This document shows positions 40,026 to 49,918 of a DNA stretch of 64,000 bases, piece after piece. The position numbers were made by a program, and so were the translations under genes. The DNA comes from Trypanosoma brucei gambiense DAL972 (Eukaryota > Euglenozoa > Kinetoplastea > Trypanosomatida > Trypanosomatidae), in the NCBI RefSeq assembly GCF_000210295.1, contig NC_026743.1, positions 434,001-498,000 of the forward strand, given 5' to 3'. The notes beneath the pieces were generated by a model. It saw only the letters and a program-made list of their open reading frames with translations. It had not been told where the DNA came from and did no database searches. How positions within the stretch are numbered: position 1 is the first letter of the stretch; the number at the start of each line of letters is the position of its first letter.

Positions 40026-40555
40026 GCGTAGGGGCATATATGTGGGTACACCTCCGCATGTGTGAAAATTTCTTCAGTTACATGTTTCTTGATAGCTATT
40101 TATTTTCCTTCCGTTTTCGACGCATTTGTTTCTTCACTGATATGTGAGCGGTGCTAGTGACAGCCCCTCCCTTCCTCCCTCCCCTGCAGTCCCTTACAGG
40201 GTGATAGTGATCCCTGTAGGAGGAAATGCTGGTGGCGCACGCGCCCCACTTGCCTACATGTATATGATTAACGTTACATAAATCTCCCTCTTGTTGCCGT
40301 GTATGGTGCAATACATCTTGGGAAGGAAGTGAAACCATTGCTGCTGCTTAACCGCACTGCGGTGTAGTGATATGTCTGTGCTACATGAAGTTGTGATTGG
40401 AACAGACGATGCTTGCCGTGACGGCGCGTCGGGCAACGATGTTAGTGGGTTGTTACAGTCGACATTGGTGCCTACCATATGTGAGAGTGGTGACAACAAA
40501 TAGTTTTTGTTTTGTTTTATTTTTTTACAAATTCTTTTTTTTTGTTTTTTGTAGG
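40026..40555 (+). promoter_or_regulatory. Intergenic region ending in a strong splice acceptor at the ARP6 start
   Basis: A long T-rich tract (40503-40551) ends in GTAG with AG at 40553-40554, one base before the ATG at 40556. If used, the mRNA leader would be the spliced leader plus one base. An alternative AG at 40502-40503 precedes the tract. No gene in the rest. Confidence 0.55.
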
Positions 40556-42085
40556 ATGACTGCTGGATATCCGGTTCTTGTAGTTGATAATGGTGGCTAT
40601 ATGCTAAAGGCGCTCTACATTACTAGTGACGGTAAGTCCTCTTTTTTGCGTGGTAAAATTGCCGTAATACCTAATTGTGTTGGAGCTGCTTCATATGTCG
40701 GTCGTGGAATTGTCGGTGAGCAGCTTTTCAAGTTACCGCACTTTCATGGCTTTATGGTTCGTCGTCCTGTTGATCGTGGTTTTATTGTGGATGCGGGACT
40801 TCAAAGCTACATTTGGGAGTACCTTCTTCAACACTTGGCTGTAGCCGATGAAAGTGAAGTGGAGCTTGTTATGACTGTCCCGTTTGGCGCTCCAAAGCAG
40901 GTGGGTGAACTTCTTCACTATTTGGTTGCACAGCGTTTCAGGTTTCGGTCAGTAACATTTGTGAGTTCGTCATTTCTAACGTTAGTGTCTTCTGTTTCAC
41001 GCGATTGGCTGTATGGAAAGGCACCGGGTAATGGTAAAAGCAACAAAAAGGTGCGTGAAAAGTCAAATTTCGGTTCTGACGGCGTGGGCTCTGAGAGTGT
41101 GACCGGCTGTGGGATGGTCGTTGACTTTGGTTTCTCGTCGACAACAGTTGTTCCGTACGTTAATTTCATTCCATTGCAGGATTCTATTGTGCGAATTGAC
41201 GTTGGTGGGAAGCTCTTGTCAAACAGGCTAAAGGAGCTCATTTCATTTACTCAGGTTAACGTGACGGAAGATGGTTGGTTAGTAAATCACATTATGGAGC
41301 AGGCCTGTTATGTGGCTCTGGATCCACTCGTGTCCTTGCGAAAGGCTGAATACGCAAAGCGGTTTGATAAGGGGAACGGTGCTTTTGCAGGGTTGCGGTA
41401 CTACTTGCCTACTGTTCCACCCCTTATGCCCCTTGGTTGTCGTGAGGAGCAGCTGACTCAAATCATTGGCAAAGACGTTGTGTTGCAGGAGAAAAATTCT
41501 TTACAGCATATTGTTTTCCGTCACGAGGCCTTTCTTATCCCGGAGCTTATCTTTAATCCTGTGGATGTGGGCATTTGCCAGATGGGTGTCGTCGAAGCCA
41601 TAGTTCATGGGACCTGCTGCAGAGGTTCGCTACAGAACATGCGCACGTTGCACGGTGCAATGATGCGACGCATCATTGCGTTTGGTGGTATTACCAAGTT
41701 TAAAAATCTTCCTGAGCGACTTTCGACAGAGCTCCGAAAGCATCTGAAGGAGGAGGGAGCATCGAGAGTGAGTGTCCCACCTGTAAAAGGTTCTGCCCCT
41801 CTTCAGGAATTCGTTCAATGGTCGCGCATTGGAAGGGTACGTATCGATCTTCAGTATAATGGCGTTGGTTATACACCGAGTGACTGTGAACTTCAACCCC
41901 TTTTCGGTGCTCTTGCACTTATCACGTGCCCCGTGCTGGAACCTCAGTTGAAATTGGTGCAAAGCCGGAGTCGTGTGGAGCTCCTGCCGGGAAGCACAGC
42001 AAAGGGAAGCCAAAACAGACAACAGGCATCCGCGGGCCCAAGGACTCTTAGTGCGGTTCTCTCGGCGCTTCAAAATTTACTGTAA
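40556..42085 (+). CDS. ARP6: Actin-related protein 6 (ARP6)-like
   Basis: A 509-residue actin-fold protein. I start it at 40556 because the actin-family N-terminus (PVLVVDNGGYMLKAL) begins there; the open frame upstream is poly-T-encoded Phe and lies in the splice tract. ARP6 hallmarks are VIPNC, DVGGKLLSNRLKELISFTQ and PELIFNPVDVGICQMGVVEAIV, close to ARP6 of yeast and animals. Those ARP6 proteins belong to SWR1/SRCAP-type chromatin remodellers that deposit H2A.Z, so a nuclear role is likely. It is about 110 residues longer than human ARP6, through inserts near residues 155-185 (Ser/Gly/Lys-rich) and an extended C-terminus. Confidence 0.88.
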   Translation: MTAGYPVLVVDNGGYMLKALYITSDGKSSFLRGKIAVIPNCVGAASYVGRGIVGEQLFKLPHFHGFMVRRPVDRGFIVDAGLQSYIWEYLLQHLAVADESEVELVMTVPFGAPKQVGELLHYLVAQRFRFRSVTFVSSSFLTLVSSVSRDWLYGKAPGNGKSNKKVREKSNFGSDGVGSESVTGCGMVVDFGFSSTTVVPYVNFIPLQDSIVRIDVGGKLLSNRLKELISFTQVNVTEDGWLVNHIMEQACYVALDPLVSLRKAEYAKRFDKGNGAFAGLRYYLPTVPPLMPLGCREEQLTQIIGKDVVLQEKNSLQHIVFRHEAFLIPELIFNPVDVGICQMGVVEAIVHGTCCRGSLQNMRTLHGAMMRRIIAFGGITKFKNLPERLSTELRKHLKEEGASRVSVPPVKGSAPLQEFVQWSRIGRVRIDLQYNGVGYTPSDCELQPLFGALALITCPVLEPQLKLVQSRSRVELLPGSTAKGSQNRQQASAGPRTLSAVLSALQNLL

Positions 42086-42455
42086 CTTTCAGCGGCGAAT
42101 GGCGTTACATCTGTGATATTGCACCCACACATTGTTTATGCTGCTGCTTTGCGCTGAACACTTTAAGGCAACGTATGAGGTCTTCATTAGGTGTGACGGG
42201 GATCTGTTGTCGTTACTGTCCTTATGTGATGTTGTTGCTTCTCTTAATTCCTTTCTTTCCCCCTTTTCTGCTTGCACCGGTGCAATACTGCCGTGTGGAT
42301 CGATACGCCATAAGAAAGCAATACAAACACAAATAAGTTATATAAAAAACTCTATTTATTACTAAAGCCAAAACCCCGAGACACATATCATTTCCAGTAT
42401 AAAGGAAAAAGATATCAGCGTAAGTTTATCACCTCGATATTGGAACGTCCGAGTA
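42086..42455 (+). other. Hexokinase 1 upstream region
   Basis: Most of it (from 42122) is identical to the region upstream of the second hexokinase. A C/T-rich tract at 42240-42270 is the likely splice signal; the first AG candidates follow at 42312 and beyond. Confidence 0.5.
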
Positions 42456-43825
42456 ATGTCTAGACGCCTAAACAATATCCTCGAACACATCTCGATCCAG
42501 GGAAATGATGGTGAGACTGTGCGTGCCGTTAAGCGTGATGTTGCAATGGCAGCGCTGACCAACCAATTCACAATGAGTGTGGAGTCTATGCGACAGATCA
42601 TGACATACCTCCTGTACGAGATGGTGGAGGGTCTTGAGGGTCGTGAAAGCACCGTCCGCATGTTACCATCTTATGTGTACAAGGCGGACCCTAAGCGTGC
42701 TACTGGCGTCTTCTACGCACTTGACCTCGGTGGTACCAACTTCCGTGTGTTGCGTGTTGCATGCAAGGAGGGTGCCGTGGTGGATTCCTCTACTTCTGCA
42801 TTCAAGATTCCCAAATATGCCCTTGAGGGTAACGCCACCGATCTGTTTGACTTCATTGCATCCAATGTGAAGAAAACCATGGAAACTCGTGCACCTGAGG
42901 ACCTCAATCGCACAGTTCCTCTTGGGTTTACCTTCAGTTTCCCCGTGGAGCAGACGAAGGTTAACCGTGGTGTGCTTATCCGGTGGACGAAGGGCTTCAG
43001 CACGAAAGGCGTTCAAGGAAACGATGTGATTGCCCTTCTTCAGGCTGCTTTTGGGCGAGTGAGCCTGAAGGTGAATGTTGTGGCGTTGTGCAACGACACC
43101 GTTGGAACATTAATTTCGCATTACTTTAAGGACCCTGAGGTACAGGTTGGCGTGATTATCGGCACTGGTTCCAATGCGTGCTACTTTGAGACGGCGTCTG
43201 CTGTGACGAAGGACCCTGCCGTTGCTGCTCGTGGGTCAGCACTTACTCCCATCAATATGGAAAGCGGCAACTTTGACTCCAAGTACCGGTTTGTCCTCCC
43301 TACGACGAAGTTCGACTTGGATATTGACGATGCGTCGTTGAACAAGGGTCAACAGGCGCTGGAGAAGATGATATCCGGCATGTACCTCGGTGAAATCGCC
43401 CGCCGCGTTATTGTGCACCTGTCGTCTATTAACTGCCTTCCTGCGGCACTGCAGACTGCTTTGGGCAACCGGGGGTCGTTTGAGTCCCGATTTGCCGGGA
43501 TGATCAGTGCTGACCGTATGCCCGGACTTCAGTTCACTCGCAGCACGATCCAGAAGGTGTGTGGTGTTGACGTGCAGTCAATTGAAGACCTTCGCATCAT
43601 TCGCGATGTGTGCCGCCTTGTCCGTGGGAGGGCTGCGCAACTCTCTGCTTCCTTCTGCTGCGCTCCACTGGTTAAGACTCAAACACAGGGCCGTGCAACT
43701 ATTGCAATTGACGGCTCCGTGTTTGAGAAGATTCCGTCATTCCGCCGCGTCTTGCAGGACAACATCAACCGTATCCTTGGCCCTGAGTGCGATGTCAGGG
43801 CCGTTCTCGCAAAGGATGGCAGTGG
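42122..43825 (+). repeat. Direct repeat A, hexokinase copy 1
   Basis: A block of 1,704 bp nearly identical to 45169-46872 (offset 3,047 bp). It spans about 334 bp of upstream sequence and nearly the whole coding region and stops 46 bases before the stop codon. Confidence 0.93.
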
Positions 43826-43871
43826 AATTGGTGCTGCATTTATTTCCGCAATGGTGGTGAACGACAAGTAA
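42456..43871 (+). CDS. HK1: Hexokinase, glycosomal (copy 1; TbHK1-type C-terminus)
   Basis: A 471-residue hexokinase, first enzyme of glycolysis, phosphorylating glucose with ATP inside the glycosome. The N-terminus MSRRLNNILEHIS contains a PTS2 import signal (Arg4-Leu5, five residues, His11-Ile12). The phosphate-binding LDLGGTNFR loop is at about 89-97, the sugar-binding FTFSFPVEQ lies near 157-165, and the catalytic Asp214 is in NDTVGT. The C-terminal tail reads GIGAAFISAMVVNDK with Phe462 and Met466. From memory these are the residues that distinguish the active TbHK1 from TbHK2; gene order (first copy) agrees. It differs from the second copy at ten residues: 108, 217, 219, 267 and six in the tail. 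Confidence 0.95.
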   Translation: MSRRLNNILEHISIQGNDGETVRAVKRDVAMAALTNQFTMSVESMRQIMTYLLYEMVEGLEGRESTVRMLPSYVYKADPKRATGVFYALDLGGTNFRVLRVACKEGAVVDSSTSAFKIPKYALEGNATDLFDFIASNVKKTMETRAPEDLNRTVPLGFTFSFPVEQTKVNRGVLIRWTKGFSTKGVQGNDVIALLQAAFGRVSLKVNVVALCNDTVGTLISHYFKDPEVQVGVIIGTGSNACYFETASAVTKDPAVAARGSALTPINMESGNFDSKYRFVLPTTKFDLDIDDASLNKGQQALEKMISGMYLGEIARRVIVHLSSINCLPAALQTALGNRGSFESRFAGMISADRMPGLQFTRSTIQKVCGVDVQSIEDLRIIRDVCRLVRGRAAQLSASFCCAPLVKTQTQGRATIAIDGSVFEKIPSFRRVLQDNINRILGPECDVRAVLAKDGSGIGAAFISAMVVNDK

Positions 43872-45168
43872 GTGAGAAAACCATGCTTTTTAAAACTACT
43901 TTCACTGTCTGTTCATATTTTGTGTTCTTTTTGTTTTTGAAATGGGCGTTTTTTGTCGCTCTCGGTGGCAGTGCTCGCATGCTATTCGAGTTACCACTCC
44001 GTCTTATCCCCAAATCCTTCCGTCAACGGCACCGCAACAGTTGATGATCCAAAAGGATCAAAAAGAAAATATTTTCTTTATCGCAGACTGGCGGAAACAT
44101 AGGCGATAAGAGAGGAAAAACGTTTTTCTCTTGTGGCCTCCCCCCTTACGAAGGTGAGAACCTCTGCACTTTGTGTGCTTAACCTCCTTTTTGTGTAATG
44201 GTCTGTTTTCTATACTAATAGGTAGTTGTAATATAAGTTACTGCAATTACTTTATCCTCATTTTCCTCTGGTCACCCTCTCTTTTTTGTTGTTGCTGTTT
44301 CTGTGATAAAGCAACTCGGACAAAGAAGGAATAAATGCAGCTAATATATTTTGAATGGGGACGAAAAGAGAAATTGTTTTACCTATCCTTTCGTGTTTTC
44401 TTTTTGTTTATGGTTCATTATTGTTGTCGTCGCTTTCGGTGATAATATTTTTACTGTAAGGTAGTAACTAAACATTTATTGTAGTATTACCTTTTTTACT
44501 GCGATGAGGTTTGCGCTGTTCTTGTTGTTGTGTTTGCTTCCATGATTTATTATGGACGGAAATGGGATCGGAAGGAGAGGGGGAGACAAAAGGTGTGGCG
44601 ACTATTGCGAAAAAAACAAAAGCAAAAAGAACTAAAAAAAAGTGTGAACATTAAGCAGCTGTAAAGTAAATATTTTTCTGGTTTTTTTTTCAGTTCTTCT
44701 TTGATTATTTTTATTTTTCGGTGTCACAGTTATGTGGGACTAGGGTTAGGGAATTAATAATAATGTAAAATGGGGGAATTTACAAATATGGGAGGAGAGG
44801 AATCATATAAACTAAGGTTACCTCATTCATTTAAGGTCACTACTCCATATTTTCCCTTTTCACCAACTCTTGTGATATTTTTAGGGAGGACGAAAGGAAA
44901 AAAGGAAAAAAATGAAAAGCAATGTGAAATAGAAATGGAGATGAATGAAGGAAAAGTAACAACTGGAAGAATTGAGAGAGAAATAATGAAAAGGTGTGGA
45001 GGATGTGTCACCGGAGGCGGTGAAAAGAGGTATAACGAAAAAAAAAACGAACAAGGGAAAGAAATAATTATGGGGAAGTGAACTGATACAAAACGTAAGG
45101 GGCAAAACGTGAAAAGGATAATACAAGGTTTGGCAGGAGACTCTAAAAGCAAACAAAGGGTATATATA
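43872..45168 (+). other. Intergenic region between the hexokinases
   Basis: About 1.3 kb, the HK1-specific 3' UTR and spacer. It is AT-rich with T runs (43912-43935, 44679-44691) and carries no convincing gene. A 103-codon frame at 44770-45081 is Lys/Glu/Gly-rich low complexity. A telomere-like CTAGGGTTAGGG stretch is at about 44739-44750. The HK2 copy does not share this region. Confidence 0.6.
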
Positions 45169-46872
45169 CACCCACACATTGTTTATGCTGCTGCTTTGCG
45201 CTGAACACTTTAAGGCAACGTATGAGGTCTTCATTAGGTGTGACGGGGATCTGTTGTCGTTACTGTCCTTATGTGATGTTGTTGCTTCTCTTAATTCCTT
45301 TCTTTCCCCCTTTTCTGCTTGCACCGGTGCAATACTGCCGTGTGGATCGATACGCCATAAGAAAGCAATACAAACACAAATAAGTTATATAAAAAACTCT
45401 ATTTATTACTAAAGCCAAAACCCCGAGACACATATCATTTCCAGTATAAAGGAAAAAGATATCAGCGTAAGTTTATCACCTCGATATTGGAACGTCCGAG
45501 TAATGTCTAGACGCCTAAACAATATCCTCGAACACATCTCGATCCAGGGAAATGATGGTGAGACTGTGCGTGCCGTTAAGCGTGATGTTGCAATGGCAGC
45601 GCTGACCAACCAATTCACAATGAGTGTGGAGTCTATGCGACAGATCATGACATACCTCCTGTACGAGATGGTGGAGGGTCTTGAGGGTCGTGAAAGCACC
45701 GTCCGCATGTTACCATCTTATGTGTACAAGGCGGACCCTAAGCGTGCTACTGGCGTCTTCTACGCACTTGACCTCGGTGGTACCAACTTCCGTGTGTTGC
45801 GTGTTGCATGCAAGGAGGGTGCCCTGGTGGATTCCTCTACTTCTGCATTCAAGATTCCCAAATATGCCCTTGAGGGTAACGCCACCGATCTGTTTGACTT
45901 CATTGCATCCAATGTGAAGAAAACCATGGAAACTCGTGCACCTGAGGACCTCAATCGCACAGTTCCTCTTGGGTTTACCTTCAGTTTCCCCGTGGAGCAG
46001 ACGAAGGTTAACCGTGGTGTGCTTATCCGGTGGACGAAGGGCTTCAGCACGAAAGGCGTTCAAGGAAACGATGTGATTGCCCTTCTTCAGGCTGCTTTTG
46101 GGCGAGTGAGCCTGAAGGTGAATGTTGTGGCGTTGTGCAACGACACCGTTGCCACGATGATTTCGCATTACTTTAAGGACCCTGAGGTACAGGTTGGCGT
46201 GATTATCGGCACTGGTTCCAATGCGTGCTACTTTGAGACGGCGTCTGCTGTGACGAAGGACCCTGCCGTTGCTGCTCGTGGGTCAGCACTTACTCCCATC
46301 AGTATGGAAAGCGGCAACTTTGACTCCAAGTACCGGTTTGTCCTCCCTACGACGAAGTTCGACTTGGATATTGACGATGCGTCGTTGAACAAGGGTCAAC
46401 AGGCGCTGGAGAAGATGATATCCGGCATGTACCTCGGTGAAATCGCCCGCCGCGTTATTGTGCACCTGTCGTCTATTAACTGCCTTCCTGCGGCACTGCA
46501 GACTGCTTTGGGCAACCGGGGGTCGTTTGAGTCCCGATTTGCCGGGATGATCAGTGCTGACCGTATGCCCGGACTTCAGTTCACTCGCAGCACGATCCAG
46601 AAGGTGTGTGGTGTTGACGTGCAGTCAATTGAAGACCTTCGCATCATTCGCGATGTGTGCCGCCTTGTCCGTGGGAGGGCTGCGCAACTCTCTGCTTCCT
46701 TCTGCTGCGCTCCACTGGTTAAGACTCAAACACAGGGCCGTGCAACTATTGCAATTGACGGCTCCGTGTTTGAGAAGATTCCGTCATTCCGCCGCGTCTT
46801 GCAGGACAACATCAACCGTATCCTTGGCCCTGAGTGCGATGTCAGGGCCGTTCTCGCAAAGGATGGCAGTGG
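45169..46872 (+). repeat. Direct repeat A, hexokinase copy 2
   Basis: Second member of the 1.7 kb direct repeat (see 42122-43825). The left boundary falls at the CACCCACAC string, the right boundary at the AGTGG string before the divergent tail codons. Confidence 0.93.
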
Positions 46873-46918
46873 TGTTGGTGCGGCGCTTATCTCCGCTATC
46901 GTTGCTGATGGGAAGTGA
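45503..46918 (+). CDS. HK2: Hexokinase, glycosomal (copy 2; TbHK2-type C-terminus)
   Basis: A 471-residue hexokinase with the same PTS2 signal, substrate loops and catalytic Asp214 as copy 1; about 98% identical. Substitutions relative to copy 1 are Leu108 for Val, Ala217 and Met219 for Gly and Leu in the loop after the catalytic Asp, Ser267 for Asn, and the tail GVGAALISAIVADGK (Leu462, Ile466). From memory, recombinant TbHK2 was inactive on its own under standard conditions and the C-terminal tail was implicated. The NDTVGT motif common in hexokinases is NDTVAT here. Its 3' flank differs entirely from copy 1, which would allow separate mRNA regulation. Confidence 0.95.
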   Translation: MSRRLNNILEHISIQGNDGETVRAVKRDVAMAALTNQFTMSVESMRQIMTYLLYEMVEGLEGRESTVRMLPSYVYKADPKRATGVFYALDLGGTNFRVLRVACKEGALVDSSTSAFKIPKYALEGNATDLFDFIASNVKKTMETRAPEDLNRTVPLGFTFSFPVEQTKVNRGVLIRWTKGFSTKGVQGNDVIALLQAAFGRVSLKVNVVALCNDTVATMISHYFKDPEVQVGVIIGTGSNACYFETASAVTKDPAVAARGSALTPISMESGNFDSKYRFVLPTTKFDLDIDDASLNKGQQALEKMISGMYLGEIARRVIVHLSSINCLPAALQTALGNRGSFESRFAGMISADRMPGLQFTRSTIQKVCGVDVQSIEDLRIIRDVCRLVRGRAAQLSASFCCAPLVKTQTQGRATIAIDGSVFEKIPSFRRVLQDNINRILGPECDVRAVLAKDGSGVGAALISAIVADGK

Positions 46919-47433
46919 AGGTGAGTGTCCGCGAACGTAGTGTAGTTTTCTGTTATTTTTTTAAAATTTGTTATTTAGCGTGAAATTCTTCTGAAAAGCA
47001 GCAGTTGACAAAAAGCTTTCTGTCAGTCTGTATTGATTTTTTAATTTTTAGTTATTATGCGTTTTTTTGTGATGACACTGCTATGCTATTTCGGCAATAT
47101 AGCGTCGGTTTTGCAACTTAAACGGACTTACCGTGGCCTCAGCGACTTTTGCATTTCGTTTCTTCTAGTATTTTTTTTCTGATGTACTTTTGTTTCTTAA
47201 CAATATATATATATATTAAATGCTTTATTGTTATAACTGAGCGGGGGAGCCGAATACACATATGTATGTATGCGTCTGTTTTCGTCGATGCAAAAAGTTT
47301 GAGGTTTTCTGCTTCCCTCTGTTTTCCGTATGAGAAGGTATTTACTCCGTTTTTTTGCATTTTCTTCCGGTGAACAAGGTAGCGGCTTTTCGGTGTTTCT
47401 AGGATACGTGAAAAATAGGAATCCAAGCGGTTA
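46919..47433 (+). promoter_or_regulatory. Intergenic region with splice acceptor for the PPR gene
   Basis: HK2-specific 3' flank. AT run near 47202-47217. A T/C-rich tract at 47343-47367 and AG at 47377-47378 precede an ATG-free 55-nt leader to 47434. Confidence 0.5.
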
Positions 47434-49275
47434 ATGCGGAGAGCCTTGTGGCTCACTGCAGGGGCTATTAATCGGTGGACGAGAGAAGAAAATATTCTCC
47501 TTTTGGGGCATCGGGGATCTCACACGGAAGCAACTGTGCAGCTGCCGACGTTGTCACCGCTTGCCCGTGTGATAGGATGCATGGAGAGGAAAGACTTCGA
47601 TGGGGTAGTGCGGTTCTACGAATCAGCTTTCCGGGAGGGTAATGTTACATTGTGGGAGTTTGCAGGGGGCATTGTTCACGCAAGGGACATGGCACTCTGT
47701 CTCATGCGAACCTTTACTGAGTTGGGTCGCATGGATCGCGTTCGTGAAGTGTTCATGCTGGGACTCAGAGATCTACGGCCCGTCCATACTGTGGTGTCGT
47801 CCTCAATAACAGGGGCGAGGGAAGCATCGACAAGCCTTTCCTGTGGGAAAACTGTGCCTTTTTCACTTGTCAATGCAAATTTCTTCAATGCGTATTTGGA
47901 GGTGCTCACAAAACGCAAAAATTTCTCCAGTGATGAGGTTGCATTTGTGTTGAAGGAGATGAAAGCAGCGGATGTGTCCCCCGATGCCCTAACGTACCAC
48001 TACCTCGTTGAATTGCACATTCGAATGGGTGTTGATCCCACAGGATTGTGGAATGACATGCGGCAGGACTTTACGGTTCGGCCCCTTCCTTGCACTGTTC
48101 ATACACTGCTTCTGCATGTAGTTCCTTCGGTAGCAGATCCCTCCTTTGTTGTGGATGTAACTCGTGAAGCCCTTCGGCATGGGAATAGTGTGATGGATAA
48201 GCGGCTGATTTCAGAGATGATGGAACAATGGCTGCACAACGCGCAAGATTATCCACCAGAGTATGTACTGTGGCTCATGTTTGAGCTGGAGCTTCGCTGT
48301 GTTGTTGACAAAGCGTCGTTTGTGCAGTTTGTGCAGAAGCGGCACGTAGCAGAGCTGCTTCAACGGTGTGCCAAGTGTGCGGATGCAGACACGGCCGGGA
48401 AAGTGCTTGCAATGATGGACCGCCATGTCATGACGAAGACGGCGGATATTCTCAGCCTTGTGGTGTGGTGTTGGGCTCAAGCACAGGAATTGGAGAAGGC
48501 ATTCGACTTGTTGGAACTGATGGCACGTAAGGGACACCTTGAACTAACAGATCCTTTTAGGAAATACACAGTCGATTGCCTCCGACAGGCTATGGACCGC
48601 CACTTTATGATTGCACTGGCGGATGCCGTAAGCTCTGTTTCCCTTCTCGACAGAGTCATTTCACATTTGCGTTGTCGGCGGCAACGGGGGCAGACTGTTT
48701 CTGTTCATTCACTCGACCTTCTAGTACTTGCTGCGTCCAAACTGGGCGAGGAGCGGCGTGCTATGGCGCTTGTGGGAAGCTACGTGGCCGAATGGGGGGT
48801 GCAGCAGCGTACGAATACGTACAACTGTCTACTTGTTGGACTTGCCTCCCGACGCGGTGCGACGTTGCAGCGCACTATTTATGATGCAATGCAAGGGAAC
48901 GGTGTTACCCCCAACGCATTTACATTCCGTATTCTTATCCGGCAGGCAGTACTTGCTGACAGCATCGATGAGGCTATTGAGTTCCTGCAAAAAGTCACTT
49001 CTCACACCGGTTTAAGGGTTGAGGTGGAAATGATACTACCGATACTAGAGCGAGCTGCCCGTGCCGGAGATGCAGAAACTGTTAACCGTATTAGTAAGTT
49101 TGCACTTGACTGCGATATTGGCATCGATAGTGTCGTGCTCAACAATGTTGTGAAGTTGCTGACAGATGCTGGTCAGGATGTGGAGGTAATAAAGGGACAC
49201 CAGCCACTGCATGAGGCTCTGCGGTCTCGTTCGAAGGCTGGGAGGCAGCGAGCCCGAAATGACATCGTCATTTGA
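47434..49275 (+). CDS. Pentatricopeptide repeat (PPR) protein, putative mitochondrial
   Basis: A 613-residue protein with a basic N-terminus (MRRALWLTAGAINRW) suited to mitochondrial import. PPR units are visible in the middle and C-terminal half, with cores such as DALTYHYLVELHI (about 186-198), NTYNCLLVGLASRRG and NAFTFRILIRQAV followed by IDEAIEFLQKV. Helical pairs of about 35 residues fill the rest. PPR proteins bind single-stranded RNA; kinetoplastids have many, mostly in mitochondrial rRNA and mRNA metabolism, so that role is inferred. No endonuclease or editing domain is attached. The C-terminus is Arg/Lys-rich. Confidence 0.85.
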   Translation: MRRALWLTAGAINRWTREENILLLGHRGSHTEATVQLPTLSPLARVIGCMERKDFDGVVRFYESAFREGNVTLWEFAGGIVHARDMALCLMRTFTELGRMDRVREVFMLGLRDLRPVHTVVSSSITGAREASTSLSCGKTVPFSLVNANFFNAYLEVLTKRKNFSSDEVAFVLKEMKAADVSPDALTYHYLVELHIRMGVDPTGLWNDMRQDFTVRPLPCTVHTLLLHVVPSVADPSFVVDVTREALRHGNSVMDKRLISEMMEQWLHNAQDYPPEYVLWLMFELELRCVVDKASFVQFVQKRHVAELLQRCAKCADADTAGKVLAMMDRHVMTKTADILSLVVWCWAQAQELEKAFDLLELMARKGHLELTDPFRKYTVDCLRQAMDRHFMIALADAVSSVSLLDRVISHLRCRRQRGQTVSVHSLDLLVLAASKLGEERRAMALVGSYVAEWGVQQRTNTYNCLLVGLASRRGATLQRTIYDAMQGNGVTPNAFTFRILIRQAVLADSIDEAIEFLQKVTSHTGLRVEVEMILPILERAARAGDAETVNRISKFALDCDIGIDSVVLNNVVKLLTDAGQDVEVIKGHQPLHEALRSRSKAGRQRARNDIVI

Positions 49276-49918
49276 TGTTGTAAGCGACAATGTCTTCAAG
49301 GTTTAGTGCATGTCCGACACTTGTGCTTCATCCACACGGGTGCTCTTTTTTTACTCCACTGACGTCGTATCCCAAGATTTCCGTTGTTCACCCAAATGAT
49401 TTCACAGTCGTGTGCTCTTACGTGATACAGCTCAAACGCATATATATGTGTGTATATGTCCGCGTGAAGAGTGTTGTGCTGTATTCGCTGTGTGTTGGAA
49501 GACTTGGGGCGCAACTTCAGGGGTATCCACCCCGGTTTCCACCCCGCAGTTTTGGCCTCCCACGACTTTCAGCTTCCCATAGTCACTGGCGTACGCATTT
49601 GTGCGCTCCCATGTTCTAACGTTTGCTATCATTCGGTGTTTGAGTGGCGGCCGCTGTCTTTTGATTTTGGGCACTTTTTGATGGTTGTAGCGTCAACACT
49701 CTCCCATCTGCCGACATATTTCTCACTTCCCTTCTCTTTTGTTTGCCAGCGGGTTATAAACAAGGTGTCGATAAGGAGAATTCGAGAAGGAAGGGAGTTG
49801 CAAGCACCGAATTGTATATTGGAGCTTGGTTAATCCTACTTGGCCGCCGGACCCCGCAGCACTGTAAGGCTGGCATCCACAGTATACATATAGGGGTGCT
49901 TTTCCACTCACCACCGCG
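49276..49918 (+). other. Intergenic region
   Basis: About 640 bp. It contains the 3' UTR of the PPR gene and a strong acceptor signal at 49720-49749. No gene seen. Confidence 0.5.
49720..49749 (+). promoter_or_regulatory. Predicted trans-splice acceptor for the kinase at 49919
   Basis: C/T-rich tract then GCCAG ending at 49749; the 169-nt leader to 49919 has no ATG. Confidence 0.6.

Noticed and set aside
40397..40555. Open frame upstream of ARP6
   Set aside because: Encodes a Phe-rich run from the splice tract; the actin-family N-terminus begins at 40556.
44739..44750. Telomere-like repeat TAGGGTTAGGG
   Set aside because: Fewer than three units, not extended, and a similar short match occurs near 1572; too short to call an interstitial telomere.
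44770..45081. 103-codon frame between the hexokinases
   Set aside because: Lys/Glu/Gly-rich low complexity in an A-rich region and no family; likely chance.
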